DNA from: Sansalvadorimonas sp965221135
GTDB lineage: Bacteria; Pseudomonadota; Gammaproteobacteria; Pseudomonadales; Endozoicomonadaceae
Reading direction: 5' to 3'
Assembly (NCBI GenBank): GCA_965221135.1
Contig: CBDCRZ010000121.1
Location: 62,001 to 126,000 of the forward strand
DNA length: 64,000 bases
Of this stretch, positions 56,265-64,000 are shown piece after piece; the stretch's first letter is position 1; each line of letters begins with the position of its first letter. Under the pieces are notes generated by a model. It made no database searches. It worked only from the letters and a program-made list of their open reading frames with translations, and was not told the origin of the DNA. The translations under genes and the position numbers were made by a program.

Positions 56265-56449
56265 GGCTGCACTAGAACGGATTCTCGCTCACTTACGGAT
56301 TTCTTGCGATTGGCAGCAGTACGCCAAGTGTTGATCTGAGACACCTGTCGCCCGAGCTCTCGAGCCGTTGAAGGGACACACTGGCTTTATCAGCCAGTTT
56401 CAAAACCTAAGCTTTAAACTCAGGGGAGTGGATTTTTTTTGGTAGTCAT
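56265..56449 (-). pseudogene. IS3-type OrfA remnant
   Basis: On the minus strand a start MTTKK at 56449 is followed, across frameshifts, by FKA-VLKLADKASVS and ARELGRQVSQINTWR, the helix-turn-helix pattern of IS3-family OrfA proteins. The orfB part is absent. Confidence 0.55.
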
Positions 56450-56505
56450 AAGTCACCTCACAGAGTCATTTTACTCCCTTAGGGAGGTGTTCATAACTAC
56501 TGCCT

Positions 56506-56555
56506 CTCATCACTCTGGATTGAGCCCGTTTATGCAACTGGATCTGGTTGATTAG
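56506..56555 (+). pseudogene. Tail tube gene, last codons, prophage copy 2
   Basis: The final codons GLSPFMQLDLVD correspond to GLSPFMELGLVE at the end of the tail tube gene in copy 1 (4473-5216). Sequence before it is IS3 relic, so the rest of the head and tail genes was lost. It fixes where the cargo slot begins. Its TAG overlaps the antisense cargo gene's stop. Confidence 0.8.
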
Positions 56556-57382
56556 TCAACGTCCAGAATGTCTGGCCACTGGCCTTTAAAAATGTAGGAA
56601 TAGCTGATTTCCTCATGATGAAAGCCATCTCCCTTTATCATGTAGTTGCATAACGAGGAAATGGCTTCATAACTTCTTATAAAGAAGCGAACAAGAGATT
56701 CGCCCTGGTTGCAACGAAATACATAGGAAGTCTTCCACCCGTCATAACATAAGACCTTTCTTTCCGAATACTCTGTACTGGAATATTCCCAGTACATAAG
56801 CAAATTATGGCCGATAAACGCATCGGGTCTTTTCTCCTTGTCCACTGTGCAACCAGCCACAGTGAATAATACTGCCGCTTCAGAAAGCATCATAAAGTCG
56901 CACAAGAGTCGCATTCTTATTTCTTTTATATTTATGAAGAAAACAGGCTCAAACCTGAATTCCAGACTGTGATCATTTGCGTATTTTCTGGCGTAATCAT
57001 GCACAGAACCCCTGCATAGCTGGCAGGATTCCTGGACGGTAGCGGGAGATCTGGGCAGCTTATCTCGATATCTTTTGTGTAGGAGGAAAACAGATTCAAC
57101 ATCCATTACGTTCCCTATACCGTGCAACTGGTTATTAGCGAATTCCAGGGATGCACCAAGACAGCAGTCCTCAGGCAAATCCATATATAAATGCATTTCA
57201 CTGATGCGACAGCGTTCTGCCAAACGCCCTTCCCAATATGATAACGGTTTATCTTTTTCACTATTTCGGCTGAAACGTCTCACTGAGCGTGCCGCTTCAA
57301 AGGCCTTACTTTGACTGACGCATGCTTGCATATCCATTGGGTCCCATTTTTTGAATCGAAATACATGTTTGATTGATTTCAT
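56552..57382 (-). CDS. Unknown cargo protein in the tail tube / tape measure slot of prophage copy 2
   Basis: 276 residues, intact, ATG at 57382. It is antisense to the tail genes, its stop overlaps the tail tube stop by a few bases, and its start lies 30 bp from the tape measure start, so it fills the slot exactly. It is rich in Cys and aromatic residues (several Cys pairs such as SCQLC, and EVRMRLLCDFMMLSEAAVLF-like helix) and has no signal peptide. No family is recognised. In copy 1 this place holds the U-box gene. An effector or phage-conflict role is possible. Confidence 0.7.
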   Translation of the reverse strand: MKSIKHVFRFKKWDPMDMQACVSQSKAFEAARSVRRFSRNSEKDKPLSYWEGRLAERCRISEMHLYMDLPEDCCLGASLEFANNQLHGIGNVMDVESVFLLHKRYRDKLPRSPATVQESCQLCRGSVHDYARKYANDHSLEFRFEPVFFINIKEIRMRLLCDFMMLSEAAVLFTVAGCTVDKEKRPDAFIGHNLLMYWEYSSTEYSERKVLCYDGWKTSYVFRCNQGESLVRFFIRSYEAISSLCNYMIKGDGFHHEEISYSYIFKGQWPDILDVD

Positions 57383-57412
57383 TCAAATAGTTCTCCCGAT
57401 ATTGGTAACTGA

Positions 57413-59906
57413 ATGGACATACACAAAAACACAGCTACCCAGCTCACCCTCAAAGCCCGCGATTTTCTCTCCCGTATTATCCGTAAATCCGGTGATGCAC
57501 TGGAGCAGCAGGAGGAACAGGCCAAGGGCTTAAAGTCCCGCTTCAAAACCCTCGAACAGCAATCCCGCCTTCTCGCCTCCTTTAAATCCCAGGCCAGCAC
57601 TGTGCAGCAAGTGGGCCGTGCCTATCGTGATGCCAAAGATAAGGTAGACAGCTGACACGGGAACAAGCTTCTGCGATGAACCCTTCCAAACAGCTGGAAC
57701 GACAGTTGTCTGCTGCCCAGAAAACAGTGTCCGGGTATGCAGTTCAGTACAAGAAACAGCAGCCAGAGCTTTTGCAGGCAGAGCTAAAGCAAACGGCTGA
57801 GTCGCTAAAAGAAGGCCAGACAATCACACTCTGCGATAAAGCGCACAGGCTTTCGGGAGGCGACCCGGGATGCCCGGCGAGCCGAGTCGAGTATTGGGCG
57901 ATTAGGTACTTCTTTACGCACCCTGGTGCTGGCCAGTGCAGGTGTTTATGCCCTCAAACGGTCGATGCAGTCTGTGCTGCAGGTGGGCGATAAGTACGAA
58001 CGTCCAGGCATTCAGATGGAAGCCCTGATGGGCAGCTTTGAAAGTGGTCAGCAGGCAACGGCCTGGATCAAGGACTTCACCAAATCAACGCCGCTGCAGC
58101 TGGATCAGGTGGTGAGTTTGAGCGGCTGCAACGGATCTCTCTGGCACTGGGGCAGGTCTTTGGTAAACAGAAACTACAAGGGGAAGAACTTCGGCAATTA
58201 ATCGAAGCCGGAGTACCGGCCTGGCAGTTACTAAAACAAGCCACGGGCGAGAATGTTCAGCAACTGCGGGAGTTGTCGGAAAAAAGCAAGCTGGGTGCAG
58301 ATGTGATCAAGGCGCTGATTGCCGAGATGGGCAGCAGCTCCGCCGGGGCCGCCCAGAAGAATATGGAAACGCTCTCTGGTCTCTGGTCTCTGGTCTCTGG
58401 TCTCTGGTCTCTGATCGAATATGAAAGGCCGCTTTGAGCTGTTCGCCAAGTCCATTAGTGAGAGCGGCTGGGCAGGCTACATCAAAGCGTAGCTGTCCGC
58501 CGTCGGGCAACGGCTTGATGAGATGGCCAGCAATGGTCAACTGCAGGAACTGGCTGAAAATATAGCTGCCACCTTTATCACCTTTGCCGAAAGCCTGAAG
58601 GCGTTTTTTGCCAGTCTCACCCTGGATGACCTGGTTCAACGTACGACCACAGGCTTCCTGCAAATAGCCGACAGTGCGGTACGCTAATCACCACCATCTC
58701 CACCGTGGGCAATGGCATTCAGGCCATGCTCAACAGCTTTACCCTGGTGGTAAAAGGCGCTGGTGCGGTTATCAGTACGGTGATTGGCGGCATTGCCGAC
58801 GTAGTGGCCGATCTGGTGGGCTTTCTGGGGTTTGAAGAGCTGGAAGCCAAGGTCAATCGCTTTTCTAACGGCATGTTGCCGGTCTCCAAGGCCTTTGCGG
58901 AGAGCATGGCCAAGGATGGACAGCTACAGGGCCATTGGCAAGGCGATCACCACCGAAACTCCCAAGATTACTGACACGCTCCAGCAGGTCAAAGCGCAGG
59001 CGGAAGACATCAGAGGTTGATATTCACTGCCAATACCAAGGTTGAGAAGAGCCAAGCCAAGCTCTGACAAAAGGTCACCACGGTCGCAGAGGCGATCACA
59101 AAAGCTGAGAAAGAGGTCAAAGACGAAGTCAGTGATCTCAGCCCCGCCTTTGAGGAAGCGGTGAGGCCAGTGGAACCACAAAAAATGGCTGGTGGTACAA
59201 CCATCGATCAGGCAGTGGCGGACCATATGGGGGGCTTAAAGGATGAGTTGGCGGGGATGTCGGGGGCGGCCCTGGCCGCTTTTGAAAACCTGAATGGTAT
59301 TAGCCAGGCTGACCCGCGCACCGTGACCGATGATATTCAATCTATGCGCCATTCAATGGAACAAACCAACGAAGAGTTTGACGCCATGGGGCAAGCCTTT
59401 CACGGTTTTGATGCTACGGGACTAAGTGAGTGGATGTACCACACTCGTAAAACCTCGCTACAGGTGAAAGAGTCGTATCTGGAGCAGAAGATCGCTTTTG
59501 AAAAGCTGATGGATGCCTACGAGAATGGCAATCTTTCCGCAGAACAATTTGCCAGTTCCGCCCGATCTGTCAAGGATGAGATGAACCTGCTCACCAGCAG
59601 GATATGGATACACTGAATCGTGCGTTGGAACAGGCCGAACGTCATATACAGAGCCTGCAAAACAGCACCCGCCCTACCCTGGAAGGACTGCAGAATGAGC
59701 GCGACCAGCTGGATGGCAACACCGCAGCCATTGAGCGTCGACGATTTGAAGCCCGCAACCGAAAGCCCAGCCCTCAGCAAAACAACACCCCCTCCAAAGT
59801 GATCCGCCTCGAATACCCAAGTGGTTCAGTCAATGTGAATGTGCGTAATGGTGATGAGAATAAACTGTTGCGGGCATTGAAAGAGTCCGGCGCGACAGCC
59901 ATCTGA
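57413..59906 (+). pseudogene. Tape measure gene, decayed, prophage copy 2
   Basis: Homologous to 7637-10468. The first 80 codons are open (57413-57655). Later pieces lie in different frames, with part of the tape-measure N-terminal domain deleted (the segment between LQLDQV and EFERLQRIS is missing near 58110), a 7-bp microsatellite at 58373, and stops around 58490, 58686 and 59067. The last part (59604-59906) is open and ends KESGATAI like copy 1. No functional product is possible. Confidence 0.88.
58373..58414 (+). repeat. 7-bp microsatellite in the tape measure pseudogene
   Basis: Five perfect TCTCTGG units at 58373, 58380, 58387, 58394 and 58401, then TCTCTGA. Copy 1 has no such array at this place (LSGLVSNMKDR), so it is a local slippage expansion. 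Confidence 0.9.
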
Positions 59907-60288
59907 TGCAACTGGATACAATGACACTGCCGGACAACTTCCTATGGGTGAATGAGTTTGACTGGACACCGGTCGCCAAGGATGTCGAACGTAGCCTGAC
60001 CGGCTCCCGTGTCGTGTCAGAAAGTCTGAAGTGTCACGTTCGCAGCATTGTGCTGGTGGGGAACAGCTGGTTAACGCTGACTGACCTGAACACGCTCTTT
60101 GCTTTGTCGGAAATACCGAAAAAAAGATGCTGCTCACCCTGCCGGATGGTCGCGCCTTCACTGTGATATTTGATCGGACCGAAGATACACCTTTTGAAAC
60201 GCAACAGGTACTGCCCCTGACCACCCCCGATGACGCTAACTTCTATACCGTGGTTATTCGACTGCTGACTGTGGCGCCGGGGCAATAA
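59906..60288 (+). pseudogene. Minor tail protein gene, frameshifted, prophage copy 2
   Basis: Homologue of 10468-10854. The first 73 codons match; one A is lost from the A-run encoding PKKK near 60118-60126, and the remaining protein (MLLTLPDGRAFTVIFDR ... VVIRLLTVAPGQ) continues in the next frame to the TAA at 60286-60288. The start overlaps the tape measure stop as in copy 1. Confidence 0.85.
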
Positions 60289-60291
60289 GAA

Positions 60292-61329
60292 CTAATACCC
60301 TTTGCTTTTCAATGGCGCCCGTATCATAAGTGGGGCTGCTGTATGTTTTATACTCTCTTTCAACGCACAGACAAACCCATCAAAACAACCTGTATTACTA
60401 TCTATTTTTGCCTGAATTTTTTTTTGTTCTTTCCAGACTTTTATTGAGGTCTTTAAAGTTTGAATTATCGAAGCATAACGTGCACGCGCTTCGGAATCTC
60501 TTAGCCGGAAGGGTTGATCCTGCTGGGCTGCTGTCAGCGGACTTTTGGTGAAAAATACATTATGGTGCCATTTTTTAAATGGATTAGCTCCGTTCTTAAC
60601 GAGAATCTTTACCACCTCGGCATGGCCATTTTGGCTGGCCATAAACAGAGGTGTCGCTCCCTCAGCATCGGCTAGATTCAAATTATCATCCCCGGCCTCA
60701 ACAAGAATCTGCACAACATCAGCATGCCCCCTATCGCTTGCTTGATACAGAGGTGTTACACCGTGCCAGGTTAGATTCAAATCAGCCCCTGCACTAAGAA
60801 GAATTTTTACCACATCGACATGGCCATTTTGGCTGGCTTGAAACAGAGGTGTTGCACCTTGCCTGGCTTGATTCAAATTAGCCCCTGCACCAACAAGAAT
60901 CTGTACCACACCGATATGGCCCATCTGGCTAGCTATAAACAGAGGTGTTGCACCGTTCCAGGTTTGATTCAAATCAGCCCCGACCTCTACGAGGAGTTTC
61001 ACTACATGGTTACGACCTGCATGAGATGCCACAAAGAGACCTGAAACCTTGTATCCAGCGAGACGGCTAATAAACTCATCATTTGGCCTAAAACCCTCCT
61101 GGTTCACCCAGTACTCCACAATATCAACACGCCCCTGCCGACAGGCCTCCAGGAACTGGTGATTACCTGGGTAATCTTGCACAAAAACCTTCTCATCACT
61201 CGAGGTCGGCCTCCAGTTGGGCGCTTCCCACCACTCTCCAGCCCGTGCAAAAAGAACCACCGAAAGACAGAGGAAAAATACTGCATAGGAAAACAGGCTT
61301 TGTGCTCCGACACTTTTCATAAAGTCCAT
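60292..61329 (-). CDS. Exported ankyrin-repeat protein, prophage cargo (copy 2)
   Basis: 345 residues. The start (LFSYAVFFLCLSVVLFARA-GEWWEAP) is nearly the same as in the ankyrin gene of copy 1 and looks like a signal peptide. Five to six ankyrin repeats follow (G-ATPLFxASQxGHxxVVxILxxAGADLN), then a basic C-terminal region that differs from copy 1. The gene is open although the surrounding tail genes are broken, hinting that it is kept for its own value. Position and strand equal copy 1. Expression could come from its own promoter between it and the tail gene. Confidence 0.85.
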   Translation of the reverse strand: MDFMKSVGAQSLFSYAVFFLCLSVVLFARAGEWWEAPNWRPTSSDEKVFVQDYPGNHQFLEACRQGRVDIVEYWVNQEGFRPNDEFISRLAGYKVSGLFVASHAGRNHVVKLLVEVGADLNQTWNGATPLFIASQMGHIGVVQILVGAGANLNQARQGATPLFQASQNGHVDVVKILLSAGADLNLTWHGVTPLYQASDRGHADVVQILVEAGDDNLNLADAEGATPLFMASQNGHAEVVKILVKNGANPFKKWHHNVFFTKSPLTAAQQDQPFRLRDSEARARYASIIQTLKTSIKVWKEQKKIQAKIDSNTGCFDGFVCALKESIKHTAAPLMIRAPLKSKGY

Positions 61330-61361
61330 CTCTTTTACTCATACCAAAAAGGACAGAAGGT

Positions 61362-61793
61362 ATGGCAATCAACAAGGAGAATATCAAGTTATTCGCATCC
61401 CAAAGGGTCACCGACGAGGGTGACGGCGGAGGCCAGGCAACGGGTCATATTGTGGCCGATGGGCAGGTCAATAACCTGTTCCGGGATATTCGCCGAATAG
61501 ACCGAACGGTGGGTGATGTCTCCATGCGGAAGGTGTTTGTGGGTGTTGGCACCGACAACGCAGCCCCTTACCTTGGTGCACATGCCATTCTCACAGTGGC
61601 ACCGGAAGATGAGCGTGTCGGCGTAGAACTGTTCAATACCGACAGCCAGGTTGATGAACGGGCCGATGCCCGCAACCGCATTGAAAGCTATGTGGTGCCA
61701 GCGGTTGACGCATCTATCAGGCAATCAACTGGTGGGCCAGCGCAGCTTGCTGGCTGACCTGAGCGAGTACCACCCCATTGGCAGAACAAAAGG
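61362..61793 (+). pseudogene. Large modular tail protein, 5' fragment, prophage copy 2
   Basis: ATG at 61362 and an open first 115 codons match the gene at 11904, without the 13-bp duplication. A frameshift near 61710 (VVPAVDAS) is followed by GNQLVGQRSLLAD in another frame, and the match ends near 61770-61793 at an ISAs1 fragment. The modules downstream are gone. Confidence 0.8.
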
Positions 61794-61965
61794 CGCTCAC
61801 CATGTGAATAGATCAAATCTGTTTTTGCTGTCGCCAGAACCGCGAACAGTCTTGCCATCAATAGCAACCACAGCTCCATCCGTTGCCTTATAACAGCCCT
61901 GCATCCACTCAGAAAAAATCGTGTGAAAATGCTTCGCGTTAACCACGCTGACAACACGTAGTACC
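61793..61965 (-). pseudogene. ISAs1-family transposase fragment
   Basis: On the minus strand the sequence FHTIFSEWMQGCYKATDGAVVAIDGKTVRGSGDSKN is the ISAs1/H-repeat DDE signature (VIAIDGKT-RGS). Less than 60 codons remain. Confidence 0.75.
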
Positions 61966-62091
61966 GGTTGATATGACTAAATAGTTAGCGGTTTTCGGCA
62001 TATAACGGGATTTTCATGAGGGCCCTTCAAAGGAATTTTGACGAAAAAATGAAAAACTGCTGAACTGGTATGGATTGAAAAAAAGCCAGCC

Positions 62092-62484
62092 TTGCATATC
62101 CCACACAGCTCTTACAGCATTCCTGTAGATAACCGACCTCAGCTGACGTTAGCTGATGAACAGCTGGCGAGAGAGCAACTCTGCATCGTGGATGCCTATA
62201 CTGATGAACTATTTGCCCTACCACCGGAACAAGCCTCGACAGTTCGCTTTCCGGTCAGCAGGTTGGTGGTGGATCCGGAAGGATTTGAAGAGGATGCCGG
62301 AGAGGTGATGGCCGGGCGAGGTTTTGGGGTGTACCTTTTGATCTCCGGGCAGGAAAACTTGGGGACGGTAAGCACACAGATGATTTTCCATCGTTGTATG
62401 ATTTACAAATACTGCATGCCTGTTAAAAGAAATGCATTGAAGGCCGCAGTCAGCTCTCCTGCAACGGATAATGACCATGTATAA
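62092..62484 (+). pseudogene. N-formylglutamate amidohydrolase-like, N-terminal fragment
   Basis: The first about 85 codons (HIPHSSYSIPVDNR, CIVDAYTDELF, VRFPVSRLVVDPEGFEED) match the amidohydrolase family used in histidine breakdown, including the N-terminal H-x-PH metal-binding segment. The last 45 codons are unrelated, so the gene was cut by a mobile element. The start at 62092 may not be the original one. Confidence 0.65.
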
Positions 62485-64000
62485 GTATCAGGATCAACTG
62501 GTTTTCTCACCTTCAGATCTTACCCGTTTTATGGAGAGCCCCTATGCCTCCTGGATGGACCGTTTTGCTCTGGAGTGTCCGGACGAGAAACCTGAGCAGA
62601 ATGCTGATGACCCGTTAATGCAGGTTCTCGCCAACCGCGGTTATGTCCATGAAGATGCTGTGCTTGAGGCGTTTCGGTCAAAGGGTCTATCCGTTATCAC
62701 TATTGAAGCGAATGGTAATGCCGCAAAAAAGGCCATGACGCTTAAGGCGCTGCATGAAGGGGCTGATGTCATTGCTCAAGCCCGCCTCGAACTATCGCCA
62801 TTTGCCGGTTATGCCGACTTCCTGGTAAAAGTGCCAGGTGAGAGCCGACTGGGGGAATATCACTACGAAGTGTGGGATGCCAAGCTGTCCAGCAAGATGA
62901 AACCCGCTTACCCGGTGCAGCTTTGCTGTTATGTGGAGATGCTTGAGGCTATTCAGGGTTGCCGGGCTGAAACCATCACAGTGGCGCTGGGTAATGGGGC
63001 GACTGAACGACTGCGAACCAGCGACTGCTTTCATTACTACCTTTCATTAAAAATGAGTTTTCTGGAGGAGCAAAAAGTATTCACTCCAGATTTACCAGCA
63101 GACCCAGCCAAATCAAAGTGCTGGTTGAACTGGAGTGATGAGGCCGAGGCTCAGCTGCTGGCCCGTGATCACCTCTTTCAGGTTGCCAATATCACCCGTG
63201 GTCAGATAACCAGGCTTAAGCGTGTAGGGATAGAGACGATGAAAGCCCTGGCCGATACTCCGCTGCAACATGTTGCTGGAATAAACCCCTTGGTTCTGGA
63301 ACATCTAAAGGCTCAGGCCGCGATCCAGAAAGCGAGTGTGGGCCTGGAATGTCCCTTATATGAAATTCTGGCTCATGGCGATAATGAACCGGTTGGGCTG
63401 GAGCTGCTGCCTCCCCATAGTGATGCTGATGTTTTCTTCGATATAGAGGGGTTTCCGCTAGAACAGGGAGGCTTGGAATACCTGTGGGGCTGCACCTACT
63501 TCGATGATGATGGGGAGCGAATATTCCGAGATTTCTGGGCCCATAACCGTGATCAGGAGAAAGTAGCTTTTGAAGCGTTTATTCAGTGGGTCTATAACCG
63601 CTGGCTCGACGAACCTTCCATGCATATCTACCACTATGCCAATTATGAGATAGCCGCTTGCAGGAAGCTGATGGGCCGGTTTGGGGTCTGCGAGTACGAG
63701 GTAGATCAGCTGTTGCGCAATGAAGTGTTTGTTGATCTGTATAAAGTGGTGAAGGGTGGCATCCGACTGGGAGAGCCCCGTTACTCCATTAAGAATGTCG
63801 AGCACCTCTATCGTGGTAAACGTGATACCGAGGTTGGTACGGGGGGAGACTCTGTCGTTGTTTATGACCATTGGCGAACCCTCCATGAAGCCGGGGAAGA
63901 AGCTGACAGCTGGCAAGCCTCCGATATTCTCAGAAGCATCCGTGATTACAATATTGATGACTGCGATTCTACCCAGGAGTTGGCAGCGTGGCTGCGTGAG
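62471..64000 (+). CDS. TM0106-type RecB-like nuclease, 5' part
   Basis: Open from the ATG at 62471 to the window edge, 510 codons seen. The N-terminal domain is RecB-like: FSPSDLTRFMESPYASWMDR, VLANRGYVHEDAVLEAF, YADFLVKV, EVWDAKLSSKMKPAYPVQLCCYVEML (PD-(D/E)XK core with D-A-K). A helix-hairpin-helix-like part (ITRLKRVGIETMKALADTPL) and an RNase H-like DVFFDIEGFPLEQGGLEYLWG segment follow. Family members continue into a superfamily 1 helicase, expected beyond the window. The start overlaps the fragment upstream by 14 bases. Likely role is DNA repair or defence. Confidence 0.8.
   Translation, partial: MTMYKYQDQLVFSPSDLTRFMESPYASWMDRFALECPDEKPEQNADDPLMQVLANRGYVHEDAVLEAFRSKGLSVITIEANGNAAKKAMTLKALHEGADVIAQARLELSPFAGYADFLVKVPGESRLGEYHYEVWDAKLSSKMKPAYPVQLCCYVEMLEAIQGCRAETITVALGNGATERLRTSDCFHYYLSLKMSFLEEQKVFTPDLPADPAKSKCWLNWSDEAEAQLLARDHLFQVANITRGQITRLKRVGIETMKALADTPLQHVAGINPLVLEHLKAQAAIQKASVGLECPLYEILAHGDNEPVGLELLPPHSDADVFFDIEGFPLEQGGLEYLWGCTYFDDDGERIFRDFWAHNRDQEKVAFEAFIQWVYNRWLDEPSMHIYHYANYEIAACRKLMGRFGVCEYEVDQLLRNEVFVDLYKVVKGGIRLGEPRYSIKNVEHLYRGKRDTEVGTGGDSVVVYDHWRTLHEAGEEADSWQASDILRSIRDYNIDDCDSTQELAAWLRE

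Overview
The window looks like the accessory genome of a marine, host-associated gammaproteobacterium. An Endozoicomonas-type genome is my best guess. That guess is inferred from the mix of eukaryote-like exported proteins (U-box, ankyrin, RAP/OPR-like repeats, very large coiled-coil proteins), dense decaying insertion sequences and lambda-like prophage pieces. No rRNA, tRNA or CRISPR array was seen.

Layout. (1) 1-14034: late module of a lambda-like siphovirus prophage in the order protease C-terminus, head decoration D, major capsid E, head-tail joiner, Z, U, tail tube V, tape measure, minor tail protein, large modular tail protein. It is interrupted by cargo genes (morons): an antisense winged-helix/nucleotidyltransferase pair behind an array of four 21-bp operators, a U-box effector candidate between tail tube and tape measure, and an antisense exported ankyrin protein. 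The tape measure has an in-frame amber codon and the last tail gene a 13-bp frameshifting duplication. (2) 14035-22100: an unknown 1012-residue protein, a decayed IS1595 element, an IS200-type element and an intact DUF2924 / large serine recombinase / small-protein cassette. (3) 22091-26970: a repeat protein with a C-terminal RAP-like domain between two copies of an IS66 end, then a broken IS66 transposase. (4) 27200-37550: a minus-strand island of conflict-type genes (HipBA with three operators, pRiA4b-ORF3-like protein, primase-helicase of the TOTE type, Fic, HipA fragment, EEP nuclease), then a CAT-like acetyltransferase. (5) 37442-45570: a scrapyard with a decayed second recombinase cassette, ISAzo13, a tandem 168-bp MITE-like repeat, a group II intron tail, a RelE/HigB-type toxin fragment, IS1380, two small secreted proteins and an IS1182 remnant. 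(6) 45574-50129: a 1.49-kb tandem triplication of an unknown gene whose copies differ almost only by amino-acid-changing substitutions. (7) 50172-56450: IS4, IS1595, IS630 and IS3 remnants and a 1006-residue exported coiled-coil protein. (8) 56506-61790: a second, decayed copy of the same prophage tail region. Its ankyrin moron is retained, but a different gene sits in the slot where copy 1 has the U-box gene. (9) 61793-64000: ISAs1 and N-formylglutamate amidohydrolase fragments and the start of a TM0106-type RecB-like nuclease.

How the parts relate. Comparing the two prophage copies shows at least two fixed cargo positions in the tail operon: one with exchangeable content (tail tube / tape measure) and one with conserved ankyrin content. 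Both copies are genetically broken, so their retained value to the host may lie in the cargo. The triplicated gene family and the RAP repeat protein are the other two places where recent repeat-driven change is visible directly in the DNA.
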